Shown here: positions 14,990 to 25,565 of the stretch, one piece after another
How positions within the stretch are numbered: position 1 is the stretch's first letter
Layout of the letters: the number at the start of each line of letters is the position of its first letter
Source: Ephydatia muelleri
Lineage: Eukaryota; Porifera; Demospongiae; Spongillida; Spongillidae
Length of the DNA: 64,000 nucleotides
Reading direction: 5' to 3'
Assembly: GCA_013339895.1 (NCBI GenBank)
Contig: JABACO010000020.1
Location: forward strand, 7,482,090 to 7,546,089
The notes under the pieces: model-generated
Database searches by the model: none
Seen by the model: only the letters and a program-made list of their open reading frames with translations
Told to the model about the DNA's origin: nothing
Made by a program: the position numbers and the translations under genes

Positions 14990-16084
14990 AAGCTAATGGA
15001 GACTCAGGGGTCAACATTAAGCACTTTGGGCTACTTGCCTTGTGGGGCCAGTGGTTGATGGAACCTACAGTGTACTGGCCCCACAGGGCAAGTAATTTAC
15101 ACGACCCACTGGCCCTTGTTATTGAGTGGCCATTCACGCATTTAATAATAGCATCATCACATTTACACAAGTGAATTCGAACTGTCACTAAATGGCTGAT
15201 TTCATGGTGTAGTTTTGCAGCTACCCCTTCCTTACTACCTAAATTGACAGCTGCTCCGTCTGTACCTAGAGCAACTACTTTGTTATGCCAATCCAACACT
15301 CCTACATGGGTAAATATAGCATCAACGTTTCAAGGATCCATGCCTTCTGCTGTTGCAAGTTTTGTGTCCTCTATGCCAATAAAAGATGTAACAACACCAG
15401 TACCCATATCTAGATATCTCACATAAATCAGTTCATTTTCAATATTTGCACTGTCTGTGCTGCCATCAATCATAACTGAAAAGAAACAAGCCTCAGATAA
15501 CTTGGTAATGAGCTGATCTATTTGCTCACTGGTGGATATCATATATAAACCTATTACAAGCTATTGTACCACAATGGCATTTTTGATCCAGTACGTACAT
15601 TAAGGGAAATCCGGAAAGTCAGTATATGGCTTCTCATTTTTTGCAATTGCAATGTAGTGTGAAATGCATACAGTGCTCAAATTTCATCTCCATTTGATGA
15701 AGCACTTGCTTGGATAGGTTTTATGGCACTGCGTGGTATTCTCCTTGAAAGACTACTTCATCATGCACAACTTATGCTTCGTACTTTCATCGTGGGAAAC
15801 CAAAGCATTTGTTTGCAGTCCTTCCAATTATTTTCAATAAAAAAACCGGATGATCTGAAATATGCAAAAGCATATCAAATCTTAGGCAGGGTTGGTTAAA
15901 GTGCATAGCATAATCAATATGAGTTGATTCTAGTACAGCTCACCTTGCATTTTTATATTCCCGACACAGCTTGCAATAAACAAGGGATTTTTCTTCATTG
16001 AATGCAACCCATGGCCATCGTAGTAGCCAAGTACCCTCTGAATCAAATACCCTTTCACGCTTCTCTTCTTCATACAACTTTCTT
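14990..16084 (-). pseudogene. hAT-related (ZNF862/C17orf113-like) transposase-derived remnant
   Basis: Minus-strand fragments, from the gap downwards: a zinc-finger-like block (KLYEEEKRERVFDSEGTW..FNEEKSLVYCKLCREY), resembling the TTF-type/ZNF862 finger; then SEACFFSVMIDGSTDSANIE near 15400-15540 and ALGTDGAAVNLGSKEGVA near 15240-15275, the DGSTD and catalytic-core style segments of hAT-like proteins. Frames are interrupted and the 5' end is in the gap. It lies where the last POLR2I exon should be. Confidence 0.65.
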
Positions 16085-17084
16085 NNNNNNNNNNNNNNNN
16101 NNNNNNNNNNNNNNNNNNNNNNNNNNNNNNNNNNNNNNNNNNNNNNNNNNNNNNNNNNNNNNNNNNNNNNNNNNNNNNNNNNNNNNNNNNNNNNNNNNNN
16201 NNNNNNNNNNNNNNNNNNNNNNNNNNNNNNNNNNNNNNNNNNNNNNNNNNNNNNNNNNNNNNNNNNNNNNNNNNNNNNNNNNNNNNNNNNNNNNNNNNNN
16301 NNNNNNNNNNNNNNNNNNNNNNNNNNNNNNNNNNNNNNNNNNNNNNNNNNNNNNNNNNNNNNNNNNNNNNNNNNNNNNNNNNNNNNNNNNNNNNNNNNNN
16401 NNNNNNNNNNNNNNNNNNNNNNNNNNNNNNNNNNNNNNNNNNNNNNNNNNNNNNNNNNNNNNNNNNNNNNNNNNNNNNNNNNNNNNNNNNNNNNNNNNNN
16501 NNNNNNNNNNNNNNNNNNNNNNNNNNNNNNNNNNNNNNNNNNNNNNNNNNNNNNNNNNNNNNNNNNNNNNNNNNNNNNNNNNNNNNNNNNNNNNNNNNNN
16601 NNNNNNNNNNNNNNNNNNNNNNNNNNNNNNNNNNNNNNNNNNNNNNNNNNNNNNNNNNNNNNNNNNNNNNNNNNNNNNNNNNNNNNNNNNNNNNNNNNNN
16701 NNNNNNNNNNNNNNNNNNNNNNNNNNNNNNNNNNNNNNNNNNNNNNNNNNNNNNNNNNNNNNNNNNNNNNNNNNNNNNNNNNNNNNNNNNNNNNNNNNNN
16801 NNNNNNNNNNNNNNNNNNNNNNNNNNNNNNNNNNNNNNNNNNNNNNNNNNNNNNNNNNNNNNNNNNNNNNNNNNNNNNNNNNNNNNNNNNNNNNNNNNNN
16901 NNNNNNNNNNNNNNNNNNNNNNNNNNNNNNNNNNNNNNNNNNNNNNNNNNNNNNNNNNNNNNNNNNNNNNNNNNNNNNNNNNNNNNNNNNNNNNNNNNNN
17001 NNNNNNNNNNNNNNNNNNNNNNNNNNNNNNNNNNNNNNNNNNNNNNNNNNNNNNNNNNNNNNNNNNNNNNNNNNNNNNNNNNNN
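16085..17084. other. Assembly gap (1000 N)
   Basis: Exactly 1000 N. It probably hides the last POLR2I exon, the start of the hAT-like remnant and the N-terminal (BAR domain) exons of the RhoGAP gene. Confidence 0.99.
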
Positions 17085-17175
17085 ACCCACCACCCCCCCC
17101 CACCCACCTCCCCCCCTCCACACAACCACCACACCACCACACACACACATACACCACACACACACACCCTATTAG

Positions 17176-20097
17176 ATGAAACTCAGGAGCGTCCAGTATT
17201 CGGATGTCCTCTGGAGGAACACTTAAAGGTGTGCAAACAGGACATAGCCGTGGTTCTGTCTACGTGCACCACGGCTCTGAGAGAGAAGTGGATGGATACA
17301 GAGGGACTGTTCAGACTGGCAGCTGGTGCCGCCAAGATCAAGTATCTCAAGGTACTAAGGGAGGTGGGGCGTATTTTAAATATTGGTCATGTGACTGTCA
17401 CATGATCCCAAGAAAGTATCTCAGGTACTAAGGGAGGTGGAGGAGGGCGTATTTTATTGGTCATGTGACTGTCACATGATCCCAAGATCAACTATCTCAA
17501 GGTACTAAGGGAGGTGGGAGGAGGGCATATTATATTGGTCATGTGACTGTCACATGATCCCAAGATCAAGTATCTCAAGACCTGTACTAAAAGGAGGTGG
17601 GAGGAGGGCGTATTTTAAATATTGGTCATGTGACTGTCACATGATCCCAAGAAAGTATCAGGGAGGTGGAGGAGGGCGTATTTTATTGGTCATGTGACTG
17701 TCACATGATCCCAAGATCAACTATCTCAAGGTACTAAGGGAGGTGGGAGGAGGGCATATTATATTGGTCATGTGACTGTCACATGATCCCAAGATCAAGT
17801 ATCTCAGGTACTAAGGAGGTGGAGGAGGGCGTATTATGTTGGTCATGTGACTGTCACATGATCATTCCCTCCCACCCACCCCCCGCAGACCTCTTTCGAT
17901 GCTGGTCAGAAGGACGTCAGTGATCATGACCCTCACACCATCGCTGGCTGCATCAAAATGTATCTCAGAGAGCTACCTGAACCCCTGCTTAAGTTCGAAC
18001 TCTACTCCGAATGGCTCAAGGCAGCAGGGTTAGCTGATGTGGTGGTGGGAGGGGCTCAAGGGAACCTAGGGTCAGCTGATGTGGTGGTGGGAGGGGCTCA
18101 AGGGAACCTAGGGTCAGCTAATGGGGTGGTGGGAGGGGCTCAAGGGAACCTAGGGATCATGTGGTGGGTGGGAGGGGCTCAAGGGAACCTAGGGATCATG
18201 TGGTGGGTGGGAGGGGCTCAAGGGAACCTGGAAAGGGGGGGGGGGGAGGGTTGTTGGTTAGAGATCAGAGTAGTGGAAGAATATTACAGCTGGCCAGCTC
18301 TGTTGTGTGTCCCAAGTATACAGCTTACAGCACTGCTCCTCCCATCTCTTGCCTCCCATCTCTTGCCTCCCATCTCTTGTCTCCCATCTCTTGCCTCCTA
18401 TCTCTTGTCTCAGGATTGGAGACATCAATGAACGATTGCAAGCCATATGGAAAGTGAAACAGAAACTTCCCAAACAAAACCTAGACAACCTAAAGTAATG
18501 CACTTCACTTAAGTAGAGGTGTAGTGAGTCAGGTGATCTCTCCATATGTGCAGATACCTCATCACATTTTGCAAGGAGTTGGTGCAACACTCCGAGGCCA
18601 CCAAGATGGGTGCCAGCAACATCGCCATAGTGATAGGACCAAACCTCCTCTGGCAGAAGGAGAACGAAGATGACCCAGGCTCTATGTTTAGGCAAGTCTC
18701 ATTGACGTGGCTACATGTACCTTGTACCTGCACTTACATTCATTACGAAGGTTTAGTGACCTCAGATATTAATTCATTAGACAGGTATGTTAATCAATAA
18801 TAAAGTAATTCAAACGTGGGAGCAAAATTAAATTATGTACCTACGTGTATGATTGCATCTTGATCTGAGTGTGGTTTCACCTGATGTGATATGGGTGTGG
18901 TTATGATCTGGCCATGGTGTCACCTGATTTTTATGTGGGTGTGGTTTTGATATGGGTGTGGCTTCTTCACACACAGTGGTCTGGTGGTGGACACAGCCAT
19001 GCAGACTAGGTTAGTGGAGACCATGATCGAACACTGCGACTGGCTGTTCCAGGATGCCCAAGATGAGTACCTGCCCACCAATACCACGCCTCCTGCCACG
19101 CCCCCTGCCACCACAACCACCAAACCCTCTACCAACGAGCTCAAGGCCGCCAGCACAGAGAGCATTCGGAGGCCTCCTCCCCAGACCCCCGAACCGCTGG
19201 TCAAGGCGGACTCTGCGCCCAATGCTCTGCAATCCCTCCCACCCCCTTCAAAGCCACAAAGGGCACCTGAGGAGGCAATCCTTTCTCCCCCCGCCAGGTC
19301 TGCCCAGAGACCCCCACCTGCGATCCCTAGGCAAGCCCCACCCACTCCACCTAGACCCTACTCTGAAGAGAAGGCAGCTGTTGCTGACAGTTCAAAGCCC
19401 ACTGCACAGGTGGAGTCCAGAGGGGTGCCTCCTCCTCCCCCTCCTAGATCAGGGGAGGACGGTGTGCAGCCCCGCCCCTTACCCATTGCAGCCAGGCCAC
19501 GCCCCTCGGTGAGACAACCTCCCAAGAAGCCGGTTGTGGAGAGGGAGATGAGCGCCCCTGCTGGCCTGCCTGCTGGTCTGCCTGAGAACAATGTCCCTAC
19601 AGAGATCATGTTTGTGATTGATGGCGAGGGGGAGAGACAAGATGGTGAAGTGGCTTCATCGTCCAGTGACTGAAAGTGGGTTTGTGCTGCGCATCCCTTG
19701 TACAAGCTGCTGAGCTCATATCTCTCTTCTTTATCGTAGCTGACTACTCTGATGGTGTTGCCAGCTTCAAGTCTCCAGATGATGAGGGGTAAGGGGAGGC
19801 TACGTGAGGCTTGAAGGATGCATGCACACATGTACCTACACACGCACACACACGTATATATACATCTATATACTCACACACATGTACACTCGTATATGCA
19901 CACCGACGCATGCTGCTTGCATTGAAAACTACTCCCACCACCACTTTATTAATAGAATTCGCAAAAGGAATGCAGCGAAGGAGAGCATCTATTCAAAAGC
20001 GCGGTCTCCAGCTCGGCCCGCCCCTCATCCACCTCCTGCAGTACCCAAAAGGGCACCCACGACAACTGCAACGATAGAGGAGTCTAGTGTCTTGTAG
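17176..20097 (+). CDS. ARHGAP17: RICH-type RhoGAP (ARHGAP17/ARHGAP44/SH3BP1-like), 5' truncated
   Basis: Exons 17176-17351, 17889-18028, 18414-18494, 18554-18691, 18977-19665, 19740-19788 and 19956-20097 join in phase to TAG 20095-20097. RhoGAP domain: PVFGCPLEEHL, the arginine-finger segment as EGLFRLAAGAAKIK (GLFR), YLRELPEPLLKFELY, MGASNIAIVIGPNLLW. It stimulates GTP hydrolysis by Rac/Cdc42-class GTPases. The order PLEEHL-RhoGAP-long Pro-rich tail fits RICH1/RICH2/SH3BP1, whose BAR domain would be upstream in the gap. The tail has many PxxP and PPPPPP stretches (SH3 ligands). The protein ends EESSVL, a class I PDZ ligand in the place of the ESTAL end of RICH1. The 18691 junction needs a GC donor (AG|GCAAGT) to keep frame. 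Confidence 0.92.
17331..17866. repeat. Minisatellite containing the RhoGAP exon end, its donor and a palindrome
   Basis: Seven copies of a 70-85-bp unit. Each has CATGTGACTGTCACATG (perfect 8-bp arms), and most have a variant of AAGATCAAGTATCTCAAG followed by GTACTAAGG, a copy of the 3' end of exon 17176-17351 plus its donor. Decoy donor copies lie near 17426, 17503, 17738 and 17809. Confidence 0.95.
18011..18236. repeat. Second exon-seeded minisatellite in the RhoGAP gene
   Basis: About five copies of a 35-42-bp unit GGCTCAAGGGAACCTAGGGT + CAGCTGATGTGGTGGTGGGA. The first copy is GGCTCAAGGCAGCAGGGTTA + GCTGATGTGGTGGTGGGA, i.e. the last 16 coding bases of exon 17889-18028 plus the donor. Confidence 0.92.
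18343..18413. repeat. 14-bp repeat forming an acceptor polypyrimidine tract
   Basis: Five tandem copies of CTCCCATCTCTTGC variants end directly at the acceptor before exon 18414. Confidence 0.85.
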
Positions 20098-20314
20098 AGT
20101 GTGCGGGTTTTTTTTTTTTTCTTTTTTTTTTCTTTTTTTTTTTGCGTTGTTGTTTTCGGATGTGCGATGTGTGTGTGTGTGCTATAGTGTGTCAACGAAC
20201 TGCAGCTGCATTAGTGTTTCGAGAATTTATTACATGTGTTTGGGCACGAGGTTTGCCGTAATTCTAAGTTTGCGTTTGTATACAGTAATATGTAATATAT
20301 TTGGGCGTGCAAGT

Positions 20315-21749
20315 ATGGCTTCGGCGCTTCAAGAGTCGCAGGTATTAAGCTTTTGTATATTCAAGCCAGAGCTGGGACAGAAGGAGGGCAAAGTAGGTGA
20401 AAGGCGCTGCTGAGATGCCATGATTGATGGTTGTCCTATAGGAACATCTTAAATTGCTTTACTACAAACCGGAGGACGAGACTACGAATAGAAAAGTTCG
20501 CAATATTGGACTCTGCGAGGCCATTATAAACTTCACAAAGACCTTCAGCCCGGATAAGCCATGTGAAGCAGTACACACCAATGATAGAAGACAAGTTTTC
20601 TTTGAGCCAGAGAGCGGGATATGGATGGTCTTGGTTAGTTTTTGGCAATTTGAGCTATCGTGAAAGAAAGCTTTCCTTCAACAGACAGTGAGTGTACCGT
20701 CATTGGAAATTATTAACAACGGAGATAGGAGTATGCAGCGTTGTGACAAACACGTGCAGGTTAGGCTTGTGTATGTGGGTACCATACGTGTGCTTGTATG
20801 TGTGGGTACCATAGACCATACGTGTTCCTGAGGGACACTTGTAACATAGATGTTTTCTGAGGGATCATATACATGTTTGTGTGGGTTGCATACAAGTTGA
20901 CGACTCTGTGTGTGTGTTTCATTTTGTTGTTTGCAGGACGTGTCACTTCAGGCAGCACTGAGGAAATCCTACTCCATGTTCAAGGTCAGTTGTGACGTTT
21001 CCTGGCGAGCATGTCTGTAGTTTGGTACGGGATGATGGTGACGATGAGTATGATGGTGAGGGTGATGGTGAGGGTGAGGATGAGTATGATGGTGATGGTG
21101 AGGGTGACAATGAGGGAGGTGAGGGGTGACGATGAGGGTGACGGTGAGGGTGATGGTGAGGGTGATGGTGAGGGGGATGGTGAGGGTGAGGGCAATAATG
21201 AGGGTGACAATGAGGGGGATGGTGAGGGTGAGGGTGGGGATGAGGGGATGGTGTGTATCCATACTCATAATGAGCGGGCTACTTGTGTACCCAATAGCTG
21301 TTCAATGGGACGTTTCTGAACATTGAAGCAATGTATGGCGTTGAGAATCTGAAGAAGAAGCTCGAGAAGTTTTACTCAAAGGTTTCAATTATCCGCCTCT
21401 TCCTTAATTAACCACTTCTCCTTTTCTGGTGTGTAGTATATAAATGCTGTAGAGGTCAGTAAGCTGGACATCTTCAGTGTCCTCCAAGGTGTGGTGTGTC
21501 TGCACTATGCCTTGACATTGGAGTGAACCTTGTGTATCCCCTCCCCCCCCCCTCCTCCCCCCCCTCCTGCTCTAGGGATCCAGTTCCTACCACTTGATAA
21601 GATCATGTACCTCAAGGTCCACAGCTTTGTCAATCTGATAGAGACCACATTCAGGTGAGTTGATCATTGCAGTTACCTTTCCTGTGCTATCCTGCCCTTA
21701 CCATTAACCTTGATCGACATATTCTCATGTGTTCTTTCTCACCCCACTC

Positions 21750-21786
<37 letters not shown>

Positions 21787-24700
21787 CATTGCACTGTCCC
21801 TGTTGCACCAGGAATATACTACACTCTGTATTCTTGTACGGTGACCAACTAGTATGGTAAGTAATGGTCAGCTCCTTGTAAAGCATGTGTAGTAAGTAGC
21901 TCACTCTTACATCCACTGTCACTTCACCTGCTCATCCAAATCTCAAATTACTTGACCGTTACCCCAGGAGTGGTCTGGAGCAGGACGATACCAAAATATT
22001 CTACCAGTACCTGCTTGGTTGGCTGTTCCCTAGCCAACTTGGGTCAGACTACTTAGCCTCACTTCTGCCCAGCACAGCTCTGCAGCAGTCCTTGCAGCAG
22101 AGCGTGACCCTGCCACTGAGAACCGGGTGAGGGGTGGGGATGGGGACCTGATCTGCATCTTGCTGTGCATGTGACCACATGTGAGGCTCCCACCAGCCTT
22201 GCTGCTTGTGTGTGTGTCCTCTGTGACCACATGTGAGGCTCCCACCAGCCTTGCTGCTTGTGTGTGTGTCCTCTGTGACCACATGTGAGGCTCCCACCAG
22301 CCTTGCTGCTTGTGTGTGTGTCCTCTGTGACCACATGTGAGGCTCCCACCAGCCTTGCTGCTTGTGTGTGTGTGTCCTCTGTGACCACATGTGAGGCTCC
22401 CACCAGACTTGCTGCTTGTGTGTGTGTTGTCTGTGACAGAACACTATGCAGAGAATACTATGCAGAGAATGCTGTGTCAACAAATGCCACTCTTATTGAC
22501 CATTTTGTGTGTTCTTCCCATCTAGTTCTGCAGCAATGAAAACAGGCAGGTTAGTGTGTGCTATGACCTGTGTTCGACTGTAGACATCCTTTCTTCTTCC
22601 CTCCCCTTCCTCTGCCCCTCCCCCTCCTGTTACCTGAAGCTTCCTTGGACTGGGTGAGGGGAAGGACGCTAAGATGTCCATCGTGTACATCACAGTTGAT
22701 GGGAAAACTTCTATATTTCGGCTGCTGGTGTACACTGTAAGTGTGTGAGTGCTGGTGTGAGTGTGTGTATGCTGGTGTGTGAGTGTGTGTATGATGGTGT
22801 GTGAGTGTGTGTATGATGGTGTACACTGTGAGTGTGTGTATGATGGTGTGGTGAGTGTGTGTATGATGGTGTACACTGTGAGTGTGTGTACGATGGTGTG
22901 TGAGTGTGTGTATGCTGGTGTATGAGTGTGTATATGATGGTGTGTGAGTGTGTGTATGCTGGTGTGTGAGTGTGTGTATGCTGGTGTGTGAGTGTGTGTA
23001 TGATGGTGGTGTGAGTGTGTGTATGATGGTGTGTGAGTGTGTGTATGCTGGTGTGTGAGTGTGTGTATGATGGTGTGTGTGTGTATGATGGTGTGGGAGT
23101 GTGTGTATGAGTGTGTGTATGATGGCGTCAGTGGTACAGTGGGAGTGTGTGGTGCATGTACATATGCTGGTGTACGTACTCATCACATAGCACTGGTGTT
23201 ACTCATCACATAGCACTGGTGTTACTTATCACATGGCACTGGTCATCACATGGCACTGGTGTTACTCATCACATGGCACTGGTGTTACTTATCACATGGC
23301 ACTGGTGTTACTCATCACATGGCACTGGTGTTACTTATCACATGGCACTGGTGTTACTTATCACATGGCACTGGTCATCACATGGCACTGGTGTTACTTA
23401 TCACATAGCACTGGTGTTACTCATCACATGGCACTGGTGTTACTCATCACATGGCACTGGTGTAACTCATCACATGGCACTGGTGTTACTCATCACATGG
23501 CACTGGTGTTACTCATCACATGGCACTGGTGTTACTTATCACATAGCACTGGTGTTACTCATCACATGGCACTGGTGTTACTCATCACATGGCACTGGTG
23601 TTACTCATCACATGGCACTGGTGTTACTCATCACATGGCACTGGTGTACACTTGAGTGCATTTGCTTGCAGCATGCTTCCTTGCATGTGTATGGCTTTAT
23701 ACAAGTCCCGTCTTTTCAGATCGGTGGTGCAACCTTGTGTATGTTCATAGAAAGTGAGTATATTTGTGCATCGTGGGTGTGGTCACACACCATCTTATAT
23801 TAGGTCACTCCATTTAGTGCTTCCTAAATTACATGCACACACACATGCACCATTACACACATACATATACACACACATTCATGTATGCCATACACACATA
23901 CACACATAACCGCATGCACGCTGATGTACACGCACAACACAACACACTCACACACTACATACTGACACACACACTTAAACACTCCAACTGCACAGATGAA
24001 AAGGGTTCACCCGGAGAGCTTTGCAGAAGATTGGAGACCTTCATCTCTCCAAGGCTGTTGCAACTTTCCCAGCATCTTGTAGAATTCTCCAACAAACCCA
24101 GGCTGCCAAGGTAGTGCATGCGTCTCACTGCCACGCCCATTACCACGCCCATTTCCCCCCCCTTTGCATCCAGTTTGGAGCAGCCATATCGTTACGTGTA
24201 CTTCAATGAGATGAACTTGGCAGTGAAGTCCCCCCTCATGTACCGTCAGATGACCACCTTGCCTCCAGACATGATGAGGCTATTGGTTGAAATCAACCTG
24301 GATTATGACTGGTGAGCAAGGACTGATGGTTCACATACCTGTGAACAGCTGTTGTTTGTTTAATGCCATATGGTAACAAGTACATTGAAGTAAGTAGCAG
24401 TCTGCCATACGTCTGATTTTAGCTATGTGTTTCAGCTGTCAAAACATAATTAGCAATTCTTGCCAGTTGCTGTTTGGTACGATTATGCAAATTGTCATGC
24501 CGACAACTTAAACTGCTAAGCAACTCAAGCTACAGTGACTTGTAGGCTGACATACACACACACACACACACGCACGCACACACACACACACACGCACACA
24601 CACACACACACGCGGGCACACACACACGCACACTAACATGCGCACACAACACGCACACCCAAACACGCACACCCAACACGCACACACACCACGCACACAC

Positions 24701-25043
24701 CACACACACACACCACACATACACACACACACCACACACACACACACACACCACACACACACACACAACCTGGTGAAACATACACTCACGTTGAATCATG
24801 TAGGGTTGAAGAAGGGGAGACAGTAATTAGAACAATGGTTGACTACTGGTTGGTTGCAAGGAAATCAGGACACAGACGCTTCATGGTGTTGCTGAACCAA
24901 AGGAGCTCCAACTTCTCAGAGATCAATGGTTAGCCTTGCATACATGGTGTGACTCAGTATATGACCCCTCCTATTTTGTTCTCACAGAGGAGATTAAAAG
25001 ACTCTGTCAGCGCGAGTTCATAAATATTTTCTTTCTTGACTGA
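20315..25043 (+). CDS. CCZ1: CCZ1, vacuolar/late-endosomal Rab7 GEF subunit (complete)
   Basis: Sixteen exons: 20315-20392, 20442-20633, 20685-20759, 20937-20984, 21298-21381, 21437-21488, 21576-21654, 21812-21856, 21968-22126, 22526-22549, 22640-22736, 23720-23753, 23996-24110, 24174-24311, 24804-24928, 24988-25043. All phases fit and give 466 residues (human CCZ1: 482). Matching landmarks: LSFCIFKPELGQKEG, RNIGLCEAIINFTKTFSP, YSMFKLFNGTFL, GDQLVWSGLEQDD, YRYVYFNEMNLA, and the end EEIKRLCQREFINIFFLD. CCZ1 pairs with MON1 through longin domains and activates Rab7 during endosome and autophagosome maturation. Exon 10 is a 24-nt microexon. Starts 217 bp after the RhoGAP stop on the same strand. 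Confidence 0.96.
21000..21262. repeat. GAGGGTGATGGT minisatellite in a CCZ1 intron
   Basis: Imperfect 6/12-bp GAGGGTGATGGT and GAGGGTGACAAT repeats between exons 20937-20984 and 21298-21381. Confidence 0.9.
22170..22436. repeat. About 52-bp minisatellite in a CCZ1 intron
   Basis: Five copies of ACCACATGTGAGGCTCCCAC + CAGCCTTGCTGCTTG followed by a short GT run and CCTCTGTG. Near-identical copies; any open frame over it is a repeat artefact. Confidence 0.92.
22737..23135. repeat. GTGTGAGTGTGTGTATGATG repeat in a CCZ1 intron
   Basis: About 18 copies of a 20-24-bp TG-rich unit following the donor of exon 22640-22736. Confidence 0.9.
23177..23652. repeat. 23-bp minisatellite in a CCZ1 intron
   Basis: About 20 near-perfect copies of CACATGGCACTGGTGTTACT + CAT, with occasional CACATAGCACTGG variants. 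Confidence 0.94.
24550..24772. repeat. CA-rich microsatellite in a CCZ1 intron
   Basis: Imperfect (CA)n with CG, CAC and CAAACACG interruptions between exons 24174-24311 and 24804-24928. Confidence 0.93.
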
Positions 25044-25137
25044 TTAAATTCCATGCTGTGTGTGTGTGTGTCTTTTCTCATTTCTTTCTTCCTCCACACA
25101 TATATGTGATATGTTTTTATTTTTACAGCAACAATGA

Positions 25138-25206
25138 GTCCTGTGCATGTGTGGTGGTCTGGTACCTGGACACAACTGTGCATGTGTGGTGGTCTGGTAC
25201 CTGGAC
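25138..25206. repeat. Direct repeat of about 33 bp between CCZ1 and ACTR8
   Basis: Two adjacent copies of CTGTGCATGTGTGGTGGTCT + GGTACCTGGACAC. Confidence 0.9.
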
Positions 25207-25565
25207 ACAGCTGTTGGTTCACTACCTATACTAACATAATTACAGTACTCGAAACTAACTGGTCTACTGAACTAGTTATCTAGAATAAGCTTTAGGAAGA
25301 AAACCTTTGATGTGCCAAATGTTCTATAGAAGCTGATCCAACTAAATTGGAAGGATAAAGAATCAGCTCATAATGAACCTTAAGTTCTTGCCGCCTGTTC
25401 TTGAATACCACTATCTGCATAGATCATAGCAATGATGTAATGGCACACTACCAGCCACTAGTGCCCACAAGAGATAGCGGGACACCAGCAATGAGAAAGT
25501 GAGAGGTATGCAGAGGTGACAAGGGATGACCTATCAAGAAAAGGGTTCGCTATAAGTTGGTCTCT

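Noticed and set aside
20104-20146. T-rich tract as a transcription terminator
   Set aside because: It follows the RhoGAP stop, but a T tract is not a Pol II terminator; more likely 3' UTR or CCZ1 promoter sequence.
23177-23652. CRISPR-like array of regularly spaced short repeats
   Set aside because: Units are contiguous with no unique spacers, in a eukaryotic intron: a minisatellite.
22049-23803. Long open frames with His/Thr/Trp repeats on both strands
   Set aside because: Translations of three intronic tandem arrays within CCZ1; true exons fit CCZ1 in another frame.
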